This document shows, piece after piece, positions 8,896 through 16,667 of a stretch of DNA of 54,841 nt (positions are counted from its first letter, which is position 1; each line of letters starts with the position of its first letter). The stretch spans positions 1 through 54,841 of the forward strand of contig CAYQQU010000039.1 in NCBI GenBank assembly GCA_964419545.1, written 5' to 3'. Under the pieces are notes generated by a model. That model did no database searches, had not been told where the DNA came from, and was given only the letters and a program-made list of their open reading frames with translations. The position numbers and the translations under genes are program-made. The stretch comes from CAYQQU01 sp964419545 (GTDB taxonomy: Bacteria > Bacteroidota > Bacteroidia > Chitinophagales > Saprospiraceae).

Positions 8896-9696
8896 ATGCG
8901 CATGAATCAACCGCTGATATTGGTCACCAACGACGACGGCATTACCGCGCCGGGCATCCGCAACCTGGTGTCGGTGGCCCGGGAACTGGGAGAGGTCGTT
9001 GTCGTAGCGCCCGATTCGCCCCAATCGGGGATGGGCCACGCCATTTCCATTCAGGACCCCATCCGCCTGCACCCTACCGACGTTTTTGAAGGGATCGAAG
9101 CCTACGAATGCTCCGGTACGCCCGTCGATTGCGTCAAGCTCGCCAAGAACGTGGTGTTGAAAGGCCGCGAGGCGGCGCTCTGCGTTTCGGGTATCAACCA
9201 CGGTTCCAACGCTTCGATCAATATCATCTATTCGGGCACCCTTTCCGCGGCGATGGAGGCCTCCCTGGAAGGCATACCCTCCATCGGGTTCTCTCTGCTG
9301 GATTATTCGCACGGCGCCGATTTTTCCGCCGCCCTGCCTTACGTTCGTCACCTCATGCAATACGTGCTGAACCAGGGCATGCCCTCCGGCAACCTGCTCA
9401 ACGTCAACATCCCCGCCTTATCCGCCGGGGAACTGCAGGGCATCAAACTATGCCGCCAGGCCGACGCGCGCTGGGTGGAAGAATTCGTCGAAGCCCAGGA
9501 CCCCCGCGGCCAGAAATACTACTGGCTCACCGGCCGTTTCGTCAACGACGATCCGCACGAAGATACGGACCTCAAAGCGCTGGAAAAAGGCTATATTTCG
9601 GTGGTGCCTTCCATGCACGATCTAACCAACTATCCGGCGCTCGATCAGCTGAAGGATATGGAGACCGCAACGATCCCCAAAATAGAATCCCTATGA
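8896..9696 (+). CDS. surE: 5'/3'-nucleotidase SurE
   Basis: About 266 residues, a normal SurE length. The N-terminal metal site LVTNDDGITAPGIRNL carries the adjacent aspartates, followed by VVAPDSPQSGMGHAIS and the VSGINHGSNASINIIYSGTLSAAMEA signature. SurE is a divalent-metal-dependent nucleoside monophosphate phosphatase linked to stress survival. The start may be the ATG at 8896 or 8902. The in-frame start at 8824 adds an unrelated extension. Its TGA overlaps the next gene's ATG (ATGA), so it is the first gene of a coupled envelope-biogenesis series. Confidence 0.94.
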   Translation: MRMNQPLILVTNDDGITAPGIRNLVSVARELGEVVVVAPDSPQSGMGHAISIQDPIRLHPTDVFEGIEAYECSGTPVDCVKLAKNVVLKGREAALCVSGINHGSNASINIIYSGTLSAAMEASLEGIPSIGFSLLDYSHGADFSAALPYVRHLMQYVLNQGMPSGNLLNVNIPALSAGELQGIKLCRQADARWVEEFVEAQDPRGQKYYWLTGRFVNDDPHEDTDLKALEKGYISVVPSMHDLTNYPALDQLKDMETATIPKIESL

Positions 9697-9995
9697 TCTT
9701 CGACCGCAATACCATCTGGATCGGATTGCTGCTGGGGCTGGCCCTCCCCTTCGTCGGATACGCAGTACTGCTGACCCTGTTCGAACAACTGGAACAGCTG
9801 GGCCTGGTCAGCCAAAAAGGCTTTTCGGCCAACTTCCGGGTGCGGACCCTCACCGTGATCGCCATTTGTTTCAACGTAATCCCGTTCAATTATTACCAGC
9901 GCAAGCGCTATATTCAATCGATGCGCGGGCTCGTCTTTCCGACGGTGATCTACGCGGTCGCCTGGGTGATCACTTTCGGAAAAGAGATCTTTTAA
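9693..9995 (+). CDS. Small inner-membrane protein between surE and lpxB
   Basis: 100 residues with three hydrophobic segments (about 8-30, 51-68 and 80-95) separated by short charged loops containing QRKRYIQ. The start is fixed by a 4-base ATGA overlap with surE, and the stop lies 14 bases before lpxB. I do not recognise a family. Its position suggests a function tied to lipid A or envelope synthesis, which is inference only. Confidence 0.8.
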   Translation: MIFDRNTIWIGLLLGLALPFVGYAVLLTLFEQLEQLGLVSQKGFSANFRVRTLTVIAICFNVIPFNYYQRKRYIQSMRGLVFPTVIYAVAWVITFGKEIF

Positions 9996-10009
9996 CCGGA
10001 CAACAAGCC

Positions 10010-11152
10010 ATGAAGTACTACATCATCGCCGGCGAAGCGTCGGGCGACCTGCACGGCTCCAACCTCATGTCGGCCCTGAAAGACCGCGACCCGGCGGCCG
10101 AATTCCGGGTATGGGGCGGCGACCTGATGGAAGGCGCCGGCGGCGTACTGGTCAGACACTACCGCGACCTGGCGTTTATGGGATTCCTGGAAGTCGCGCG
10201 CAATATCCACACCATCCTCGGCAATATCCGGTTCTGTAAAGAAGACATCCTGGAATTCAGCCCCGACGTGCTGCTGCTGATCGACTATCCCGGCTTTAAC
10301 CTGCGCATCGCCAAATGGGCCAAAACCAAAGGCATCCGGGTGTTTTACTACATCTCGCCGCAGGTGTGGGCCTGGCACAGCAGCCGCGTCCACGGCATCA
10401 AGGCTTCCGTCGACCGCATGTTCGTCATCCTGCCGTTCGAGGCGGATTTCTACGCCCAGTACGATTATCCGGTCGACTTCGTAGGGCATCCCCTGCTCGA
10501 CGTCGTGACCCGGTTCACGCCCGATCCGGAATTTCGCGGGCGCCGGCAGCTCGACGAGCGGCCGGTCATCGCCCTGCTGCCGGGCAGCCGGCGACAGGAG
10601 ATCGAGCGCATGCTGAACCCTATGCTGGCGATGGCGCCCCGCTTTCCCGACTACCAGTTCGTCATTGCCGGCGCACCGGGCATCGACCCCGGCTTCTACC
10701 GCCAGCTCGTTCAGCAGGAGGCGGCCGACGAAGGCGTGCGCCTGGTGCATGGCGAAACCTACCAGCTGCTGGCCACGGCCGAAGCCGCGCTGGTCACCTC
10801 GGGCACCGCCACTCTGGAGACCGCCCTTTTCGACGTCCCGGAAGTCGTTTGTTACCAAGGCAGCCCCCTCTCCTACTGGATCGCCAGGCGGCTGGTGAAC
10901 GTCAATTACATCTCATTGGTCAACCTCATCGTCGACCGGCCGCTGGTGGCCGAGCTCATCCAGGAAGACTTCAGCCCGGAGCGGCTGCAGGAAGAGCTGA
11001 CCCACCTGCTGACCGAAGAGCGACGGGCCGTGCTCCGGGCCGGCTACGCCGAGCTGCGCGAAAAGCTGGGCCGGGAAGGCGCTTCCGAACGGGCCGCCGG
11101 TCACATCTTCCGCTACCTCACCAGCGACAAATCCTCCGGCGCCCAAGCATGA
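10010..11152 (+). CDS. lpxB: Lipid-A-disaccharide synthase
   Basis: A 380-residue GT19 glycosyltransferase joining UDP-diacylglucosamine and lipid X. It starts MKYYIIAGEASGDLHGSNLM, the family's Gly-rich signature. It has YYISPQVWAWHSSR at ~110, VGHPLLD at ~150, LLPGSRRQEIERML for nucleotide-sugar binding, and LVTSGTATLETAL near the C-terminus. It ends in an ATGA overlap with the following methyltransferase, so the two should be translationally coupled. Confidence 0.96.
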   Translation: MKYYIIAGEASGDLHGSNLMSALKDRDPAAEFRVWGGDLMEGAGGVLVRHYRDLAFMGFLEVARNIHTILGNIRFCKEDILEFSPDVLLLIDYPGFNLRIAKWAKTKGIRVFYYISPQVWAWHSSRVHGIKASVDRMFVILPFEADFYAQYDYPVDFVGHPLLDVVTRFTPDPEFRGRRQLDERPVIALLPGSRRQEIERMLNPMLAMAPRFPDYQFVIAGAPGIDPGFYRQLVQQEAADEGVRLVHGETYQLLATAEAALVTSGTATLETALFDVPEVVCYQGSPLSYWIARRLVNVNYISLVNLIVDRPLVAELIQEDFSPERLQEELTHLLTEERRAVLRAGYAELREKLGREGASERAAGHIFRYLTSDKSSGAQA

Positions 11153-12048
11153 AGCGATCCGCAGAACACCAAAGCTCCGGTGATGATCACCTGCAGGATA
11201 TCATCCGGTATTACGAGGAGACCCAATTCGACTACCGGGTCGCCTGGACCGGCAAGAGCGACCTGGCCGTTCATTTCGGCTTTTACCGGGGCGACGCCCA
11301 CCGCCACCAGGATGCGCTGGTCAACACCAACCGCATGCTGGCCGATCTGGTGGACATTCAGCCGGGCGAATCCGTACTCGACGCCGGATGCGGCAAAGGC
11401 GGAAGCTGCTTCTGGCTGGCCCGCGAACGGGGCGCCCACGTCACCGGAATCAATCCGGTAGCCAGCCAGATCGCCGAATGCCGCCGCCACGCAGCGGTGC
11501 TTTCCCTGACGGAGGCTACCGATTTCCACCGGGCCGACTTCACCCGGACGCCCTTCGAATCCGGACGTTTTCACGTGCTCTGGGCCTGTGAGAGCCTTTG
11601 CCACGCCCGCGACAAAAGCGCCTTTTACCGGGAAGCCTACCGGCTGCTCCGGCCCGGCGGCCGCCTGGTCATCGCGGAATACATTCGCCGCCGGCGCCCC
11701 CTCACCGCTCCGGAGGAAAAGCTCCTGGCCGCCTGGCTGCACCGCTGGGCCATCCCCGATATCGACACCGCCGCCGAACACCGCGACGCCGCTGCGGCCG
11801 CCGGGTTTTCCGATTTCCAATTGCGGGATTATACCCGCTACACCTGGGCGTCGCTGAAAAACCTGCACAAAATATCCCGCCGCTGGATCGGCATCGGACA
11901 CCTGCTGCGATTGCTCGGACTGCGGTCGGCCATACAGCACGGCAACCACGTCGGCTCCATCCGCCAGTTCGAAGCCCTGCGCCAGGATTGCTGGTTCTAC
12001 GGCGTCCTCACTGCCCGCAAACCGGATCAATGCGCACCGGCTCGATAA
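11149..12048 (+). CDS. SAM-dependent methyltransferase, tocopherol/sterol-type
   Basis: 299 residues of a class I methyltransferase. Features are a YYEETQFDYR opening, AVHFGFY, motif I VLDAGCGKGGSCFWLA at ~76-91, the acidic segment HRADFTRTPF, and the post-motif LLRPGGRLVIAEY. The arrangement resembles gamma-tocopherol and sterol C24 methyltransferases, as well as the UbiE group. The substrate cannot be read from sequence. Overlap with lpxB by 4 bases suggests a membrane-lipid or quinone-like substrate, but this is inference. Confidence 0.85.
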   Translation: MKRSAEHQSSGDDHLQDIIRYYEETQFDYRVAWTGKSDLAVHFGFYRGDAHRHQDALVNTNRMLADLVDIQPGESVLDAGCGKGGSCFWLARERGAHVTGINPVASQIAECRRHAAVLSLTEATDFHRADFTRTPFESGRFHVLWACESLCHARDKSAFYREAYRLLRPGGRLVIAEYIRRRRPLTAPEEKLLAAWLHRWAIPDIDTAAEHRDAAAAAGFSDFQLRDYTRYTWASLKNLHKISRRWIGIGHLLRLLGLRSAIQHGNHVGSIRQFEALRQDCWFYGVLTARKPDQCAPAR

Positions 12049-12055
12049 TTATTGT

Positions 12056-12063
12056 TACTTTTG
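12056..12063 (+). promoter_or_regulatory. Candidate -7 element for mltA
   Basis: TACTTTTG is a full match to the Bacteroidota -7 consensus TAnnTTTG, 26 bases before the mltA TTG start. No TTG -33 element is visible at the right distance, so mltA may have its own weak promoter besides read-through. Confidence 0.4.
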
Positions 12064-12088
12064 CTTATTAGAGAAACCCATAACGTTT

Positions 12089-13294
12089 TTGAGAGGATTT
12101 CGACCCAGTATCAAACCTATAACGCTGGCCTTATTGCTGCTCGGCGGCGGTTGCCGTTCGGACGAGCAAAGATCAGGGCCGGGCGCCGCCCGTGTGCCGA
12201 AAGACAGCTTGCAGCAAAACCAGCAGCGGCTGTTGCGCAACGGCAAATTCACGGAAGCCGAGCGGCAGGAGGCGCTCTTTCTGGCCGAACCCCTCGATAG
12301 CTTGCCGCTGCCCATCTTTGATCAAAAGCTCATCGCCGCCCTCGAAGATCAGCTTGACCTGCTCAGCCAGCCCCGCTTCCGGAGCAGCCGCCGGGTAGGC
12401 AACCTCACCATTTACCGGCACGACCTGGAAGAAACGGTAAAGATACTCCAGTACTGGCAGCAGACCCTGCCCCTTTACCTGGGCGACTACCTCGAAGCCC
12501 GGCGGATATGGGGAGAAGACCGCAAAGGGAACGTCCGCTTTACCGCCTACTTCACGCCGGTATTGTCCGTGCGACGCCGGCCCACCGGAAAGTATAAATA
12601 CCCCATCTACGCCCGGCCGTTGAACTGGTCCGGCCCCTTGCCGACACGCGCGCAGATCGAAGGAGGCGGAGTACTGGCGGAACAGGGGCTGGAACTGGCC
12701 TACGCCGCCAATAAAGTCGACATTTACTACATGCAGGTGCAGGGATCGGGCTATGTCGAATATCCCGACGGTTCCCGCGAATTGTTTTCCTACAACGGCA
12801 CCAATCGCAAGCCCTACCACAGCATTGAAAAATACATAGCCGGCCGTCCGGAGCTGGGGCTGCGCAACCTGTCGATCGACGGTATTCGCTCCTTCTTGCA
12901 GCGGCATCCGGAGCTCACCGACACCATTTTGTTCCAAAACCCGTCTTACACCTTTTTCTACCGCAAAAAAAGCCGGCCGACGGGCGCCGGCGCCGTGCCC
13001 CTGCACCCGGATATTTCCATCGCCGTCGATCCCAAGTACCTGCCCCTCGGCAGTTGCCTGCTGGCCGCCGTTCCCGTATTCGACCGCAAACAGCAGCGGG
13101 TGACGGGCCACGAATACCGGATACTGCTGGCGCAGGACGTCGGCGGAGCGATCCGGGGGCCGGGCCACGTCGACCTCTACTTCGGCACCGGCCCCGAAGC
13201 GCAGCACCGGGCTACCCGGTTCAAACATTACGGCCGCCTTTGGCTGCTGCTGCCTAGGCAACCCTTTCAGGTGGTGACCACCGGCGGGAGATGA
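12089..13294 (+). CDS. mltA: Membrane-bound lytic murein transglycosylase A
   Basis: A 401-residue lipoprotein that cleaves peptidoglycan glycan strands to 1,6-anhydro ends. The N-terminus has a basic start, a LALLLLGGGC hydrophobic stretch and a lipid-attachment cysteine at 22. The MltA barrel spans ~100-290 (FTAYFTPVLSVRRRPTGKYKYPIYARP, YYMQVQGSGYVEYPDG). The C-terminal 3D domain has IAVDPKYLPLG and the aspartates of LAQDVGGAIRGPGHVDLYFG. The start is TTG, as no in-frame ATG lies between it and the previous gene and the signal peptide begins here. It ends in repeat copy F, facing the exonuclease gene. Confidence 0.93.
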   Translation: MRGFRPSIKPITLALLLLGGGCRSDEQRSGPGAARVPKDSLQQNQQRLLRNGKFTEAERQEALFLAEPLDSLPLPIFDQKLIAALEDQLDLLSQPRFRSSRRVGNLTIYRHDLEETVKILQYWQQTLPLYLGDYLEARRIWGEDRKGNVRFTAYFTPVLSVRRRPTGKYKYPIYARPLNWSGPLPTRAQIEGGGVLAEQGLELAYAANKVDIYYMQVQGSGYVEYPDGSRELFSYNGTNRKPYHSIEKYIAGRPELGLRNLSIDGIRSFLQRHPELTDTILFQNPSYTFFYRKKSRPTGAGAVPLHPDISIAVDPKYLPLGSCLLAAVPVFDRKQQRVTGHEYRILLAQDVGGAIRGPGHVDLYFGTGPEAQHRATRFKHYGRLWLLLPRQPFQVVTTGGR

Positions 13295-13313
13295 CGCGGA
13301 TGATCCATGGGTT
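13291..13313 (+). repeat. Dispersed stop-associated repeat, degenerate copy F at a convergent junction
   Basis: From 13292 the sequence TGACGCGGATGATCCATGG continues to 13313 and matches the TGA-starting consensus at about 18 of 22 positions. Its first triplet is the mltA stop. Its end overlaps the complementary stop codon of the exonuclease gene (13312-13314), so the repeat fills the junction. Confidence 0.5.
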
Positions 13314-13986
13314 ACCGCAACAGATCGCCCATGGTGCGCATGCCGCGATGTTCCATTCGCCGGACCAGTTTCATGAATAGCACTGCGGTGATGTAGGCGT
13401 CGCCGGCGGCGGTATGCCGGTCGTCGATCGGAATATCGAAGCGGCGGCTGAGCTCATCGAGCCCCCAATCGCCGGCTTTTACCACCCCGGAAGGCGGGTT
13501 CAGGCGCTGGGCCAGCGCCAGGGTATCTATTGTTTTGTTGCGCAGCTTTCCGGCCCCCAGGCGGCGCAGGGCCCGGTTGATCATTCCGACATCGAAACCG
13601 ACGTGGTGCCCGACGATTACGCTATTGCCCAGGTAGGCCACGAATTTCCGAACGGCCTCGGCCTCCGTCAGGCTCTCGTCGCGGCTTACCGGCAGGATGC
13701 CGTGTACGGCGATGGTTTCGCTCTTGGGTTGGTAGATCTGATCGACATAGCACTCGAAGCTGTCCTGCAAATCGATGGTCCAGCCCAGCACGCTGACGGC
13801 GCCGATCGATAAGATCTGGTCCTTTTTCACTTCCAGGCCGGTCGTTTCCGTATCGAAAACCACGAAGCGCACTTCGCCGATGGGCGTCTTGCGGTGAAAA
13901 GCCGGCTGCGCCATCCCGGTCAGGTAGGTCTCCCAGAATGCCGGCGCCGGCGCTTTATTTTTCTTTTTGAACCAGTTCCAGAACAT
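13312..13986 (-). CDS. DnaQ-like DEDDh 3'-5' exonuclease
   Basis: A 224-residue exonuclease of the polymerase III epsilon/RNase T superfamily. It has Exo I VVFDTETTGLE, Exo II around IVGHHVGFDVGMINRAL and Exo III DDRHTAAGDAYIT with the His and Asp of the DEDDh class. It lies 15 bases downstream of the cNMP/CBS/nucleotidyltransferase gene on the same strand and is surely co-transcribed with it. This pair, next to a DUF4212 symporter, is a gene neighbourhood that recurs in many bacteria. Its job there is not established, and it is probably not the replicative proofreader. Confidence 0.9.
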   Translation of the reverse strand: MFWNWFKKKNKAPAPAFWETYLTGMAQPAFHRKTPIGEVRFVVFDTETTGLEVKKDQILSIGAVSVLGWTIDLQDSFECYVDQIYQPKSETIAVHGILPVSRDESLTEAEAVRKFVAYLGNSVIVGHHVGFDVGMINRALRRLGAGKLRNKTIDTLALAQRLNPPSGVVKAGDWGLDELSRRFDIPIDDRHTAAGDAYITAVLFMKLVRRMEHRGMRTMGDLLR

Positions 13987-14001
13987 AGGCAGATCAAGCT
14001 T

Positions 14002-15939
14002 TCACCCCATAAAAGAAAGTTGAAACCGGGTGTGGAGCAACGACTGCAGATCGCGGATCGGCCGAAAGCTGTTGCGCAGGTTGAGCCGTTCCATTTTCGA
14101 CAATTCCGACGGCTTGAAAAAGCGCCCGGAATCGCCCTGCTTCAATCCCTGCAGCGCCCGGTAGCGCATCAGGATTTCGTAGGCGTCGGCGGCCTGTTCG
14201 TACAACTCGCGGTTGCGGGGTTCCAGTTCCGCCAGCTTGTCGAACCGCCGAAAGGTATTGTTGAGTTTCCCGATCTGCGCGTGCAGGGTCAGCACGCGCG
14301 CCGCATCGGTAAGGGGCATCATCGCCCGTCCTTTGATATCAAACTCGTCTTCGTGCTCGCCGCTCTTTTCAACTACGAAGTTGCGAAAAAAAGTGAGCGG
14401 GGGGGGATTATCGGTAGCGTTTTTCGCCAGATGCGCCAGGAAGACGGTTTGATCGCCGCTGAGTTCGAAAATATAACGGGTCAGGGCTTCGGTCAGCTCC
14501 TCGGGGCCGTAAACGGGCCGGTAGTCGAAGAAGATCGTGCAGTACAGCACCGCTTTCGGGGTGGGCTGCAAGATCCACTTATTGAACTGTTTTTTCCATT
14601 GTTCCAGCGACAGGCACCAATTGGGATTGCTGGCCATCATATCCGCCGGGCAGTATTCGAAACCCACCTGGTGGAGCAGGCTGGTCACTTTGGCGGCGAA
14701 GGTCAGAAAATATTTTTTAGTCGATTCGTATTGCCCCTCCGGCACATCGGCGAAGAGCAGGGCGTTGTCTTGGTCGGTGCGCAGCAGTTGTTCGCCCCGC
14801 CCTTCGCTGCCGAGCGCCAGCCAGCAGAAGGGTGCGGGAGGCGGCCCGAAGCCTTCGGTTTCCATTTCGCCCAGCGCCAGTTTTATCGAACGCCGGATAA
14901 TGGCGTCATTGATCTCGGTCATCACCGTAGAGATGTACGCGATGGATACTTCCTGGAAAATGTATTTTTTGAGGAGCACCTCGGCGCGATCGCGCAGGTG
15001 ACGAAGTTCCGGGCCGGAGCGGGCGCGCTTGGTCTCCCGCAGCAGGACGGCCGGATTGTTGCCCTGGATGACCAGCAGGTCGTGCTCCGTCACTACCCCG
15101 CGCACCGGGCTTTGGTCGGTGCCGTCTTCGGTGATGATGAGGTGGTGAATGCGTTTTTTCACCATCTCGATCTGCACGTCCGCCACGGTGATATCGGGCG
15201 CAACGGTGATCACCGGGCTGGACATGATGACGGAAACCGGGGCGTTCAGCGGCTGTTGTCCGGTAGCGATCTTCCGGCGAAGGTCCTTATCGGTAATGAT
15301 GCCGATGGGGCGCCGCTCGTCGTCGACGATGATGATGGAGCCCACCTGCCGGCGAGTCATCTCCTGGGCGGCCTCCTGTACGGTCTTTTCCCGGTGACAA
15401 CAAACGGGCTTCCGGTCGTTTTCGATCGCCTGGATCTCGACCAGTTGGTAATCATCCGCTCCGTCGTCATCCATAGGGCCGATGAACAGGCGGTTCGATT
15501 GAGCGGGGCGCTCATCCCGCCGGTATCCGGAGGCGAAACTGCGGGCGAGGTAATACGCGACCTCGGGATTTTCGGCCAGCACCTTATGAAAACCGTTGAT
15601 ATTGATGGCGTAGATGAGCGACTCTTCCACGGCTTCGGCCGTAAGCGCGTAGGCCTCCTTGGCGAGTAAAGGGCGGATGCCGAAGACGTCCCCTTCGTCA
15701 CATTCCTCGACCAGCACCCGTTCTCCCGCTTCTTCGCGCAACAACTGCACAGCCCCTTCCCGCACCATGTAAATAAACTTTTCCGGCGTATCGCCCGCCC
15801 GGAACAGCACTTCGCCCGGGCGGTAATAGTTGACGACCACCCGCTGGGCGATCCGCATCAACAAGTCTTTCTTCAGCAAGCTGAAAGGCGGATAGTCCTT
15901 AAGAAAATCGTACACCCGCCGGGGAATGGTATTGCTCAT
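14002..15939 (-). CDS. cNMP-binding / CBS / DUF294 nucleotidyltransferase-like signalling protein
   Basis: 645 residues. Residues ~10-125 form a cyclic-nucleotide-binding fold (YYRPGEVLFRAGDTPEKFIYMVREGAVQLL). Residues ~165-295 are two CBS domains (VGSIIIVDDERRPIGIITDKDL, IHHLIITEDG). Residues ~330-490 are the DUF294 putative nucleotidyltransferase with ALGSEGRGEQLLRTDQDNAL, which carries the GS...D-x-D pattern of the GlnD/polymerase-beta superfamily. The C-terminal DUF294_C helical region contains GRAMMPLTDAARVL. The likely role is to read the nucleotide or energy state through the CBS and cNMP domains and to modify a partner, possibly the neighbouring transporter. The start at 15939 (MSNTIPRR) is preferred. 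A start at 15975 adds 12 residues. Confidence 0.9.
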   Translation of the reverse strand: MSNTIPRRVYDFLKDYPPFSLLKKDLLMRIAQRVVVNYYRPGEVLFRAGDTPEKFIYMVREGAVQLLREEAGERVLVEECDEGDVFGIRPLLAKEAYALTAEAVEESLIYAININGFHKVLAENPEVAYYLARSFASGYRRDERPAQSNRLFIGPMDDDGADDYQLVEIQAIENDRKPVCCHREKTVQEAAQEMTRRQVGSIIIVDDERRPIGIITDKDLRRKIATGQQPLNAPVSVIMSSPVITVAPDITVADVQIEMVKKRIHHLIITEDGTDQSPVRGVVTEHDLLVIQGNNPAVLLRETKRARSGPELRHLRDRAEVLLKKYIFQEVSIAYISTVMTEINDAIIRRSIKLALGEMETEGFGPPPAPFCWLALGSEGRGEQLLRTDQDNALLFADVPEGQYESTKKYFLTFAAKVTSLLHQVGFEYCPADMMASNPNWCLSLEQWKKQFNKWILQPTPKAVLYCTIFFDYRPVYGPEELTEALTRYIFELSGDQTVFLAHLAKNATDNPPPLTFFRNFVVEKSGEHEDEFDIKGRAMMPLTDAARVLTLHAQIGKLNNTFRRFDKLAELEPRNRELYEQAADAYEILMRYRALQGLKQGDSGRFFKPSELSKMERLNLRNSFRPIRDLQSLLHTRFQLSFMG

Positions 15940-15988
15940 ATTGGTTAAGATTCTTACTTTGGTGTCTTTTTTCAAAATATTTGCTACT

Positions 15989-16005
15989 ATATATAGATAT
16001 ATTTG
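15989..16005 (+). promoter_or_regulatory. ArsR-type regulator promoter with overlapping AT-rich operator
   Basis: TATATTTG (15998-16005) fits the -7 consensus TAnnTTTG and lies 30 bases before the regulator's ATG. The overlapping motif ATATATAGATA (15989-15999) recurs exactly at 16546-16556 in the porin promoter, as expected if the regulator represses both. No -33 box stands at the usual spacing. Confidence 0.5.
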
Positions 16006-16035
16006 TTTATATTCCTACCGGATTTAATTAAAACC

Positions 16036-16326
16036 ATGAAAACACACTTCAGTGAGCAGTTTCTGGAAAACTCTACCGAGACCCTCCGGGCCATCGCCCA
16101 CCCCATCCGCATTGCCATCATCGATTTGCTCTTCACCAGCGGCCGCCTCACCGTTACCGAAATATACCAAAAGCTGAAGATCGAGCAGGCCATTGCCTCC
16201 CATCATCTTCGTATTTTAAAGAACCGGGGCGTCGTGAATGTGCAACGCGAAGGGAAAAATTCCCTGTACTCCCTCACCAGCGGCGAATATTACGAGATCG
16301 TCAAGACCCTCACTAAAGTTCTCTAG
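16036..16326 (+). CDS. ArsR-family winged-helix transcriptional regulator
   Basis: 96 residues, typical for ArsR/SmtB. The winged helix includes LRAIAHPIRIAIIDLLF, the recognition helix in KLKIEQAIASHHLRILKNRGVV, and the wing VQREGKNSLYSL. It contains no cysteine, so a thiolate metal site is ruled out. It more likely responds to a metabolite, redox-independent signal or protein partner, as other non-metal ArsR proteins do. The ATG at 16036 is chosen. An upstream TTG at 16003 would place the start inside the promoter. It sits between the divergent signalling operon and the porin-symporter operon and is the natural local regulator of both. Confidence 0.9.
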   Translation: MKTHFSEQFLENSTETLRAIAHPIRIAIIDLLFTSGRLTVTEIYQKLKIEQAIASHHLRILKNRGVVNVQREGKNSLYSLTSGEYYEIVKTLTKVL

Positions 16327-16667
16327 CCTCCCACCCCACCCGGTCTTGCCTTTGACATACAATTATACATATAAATAAGTAAATCCTTAACTATTTCCTC
16401 CGTCACATCCCTGCCACCTGCCAATTCCAGGCAGTAATTTCCCACTATTTATCCCGGCAACATTAGAATAAAGCCTAAGAACCATCGGCTATCCGTAGCA
16501 TTTTATTTTGATCATTTCGGAAAAAAACTCTCTTTAAAGTTGTAGATATATAGATAACTATATACTTTAGCGTGACCATTAGGCCTAAGCATCTGCCAGG
16601 CTGAGCCGAAGGGCCGGCCAGGCGCACCGAAAAATGATCGAATTTTCCAAAGCAAAAAAGGTTTTCT
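16327..16667 (+). other. Regulatory intergenic region upstream of porin
   Basis: 341 bases with no credible gene and clearly AT-rich segments. It contains the porin promoter (16540-16570) and the ArsR-like motif. An isolated TTGACA at 16352-16357 is followed by AT-rich sequence but lacks a spaced -10. About 95 bases of leader separate the predicted start site from the porin ATG, and they contain two direct GCCAGGC copies. Confidence 0.5.
16540..16570 (+). promoter_or_regulatory. Promoter of the porin-symporter operon with embedded operator
   Basis: TTG (16540-16542), 20-base spacer, TACTTTAG (16563-16570), seven of eight matches to TAnnTTTG counting the free positions. The spacer holds ATATATAGATA (16546-16556), identical to the motif overlapping the ArsR-type gene's own promoter. 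A repressor there would block polymerase. Confidence 0.55.

Noticed and set aside
13986..14002. Reading the exonuclease as the replicative epsilon subunit (dnaQ)
   Set aside because: Its operon partner and island context point to an accessory role. Sequence alone cannot make it the proofreading subunit.
16352..16380. Sigma-70-like TTGACA with AT-rich downstream sequence
   Set aside because: No -10 at 16-18 bases, and Bacteroidota primary sigma factors use a different consensus. The promoter at 16540-16570 is better.
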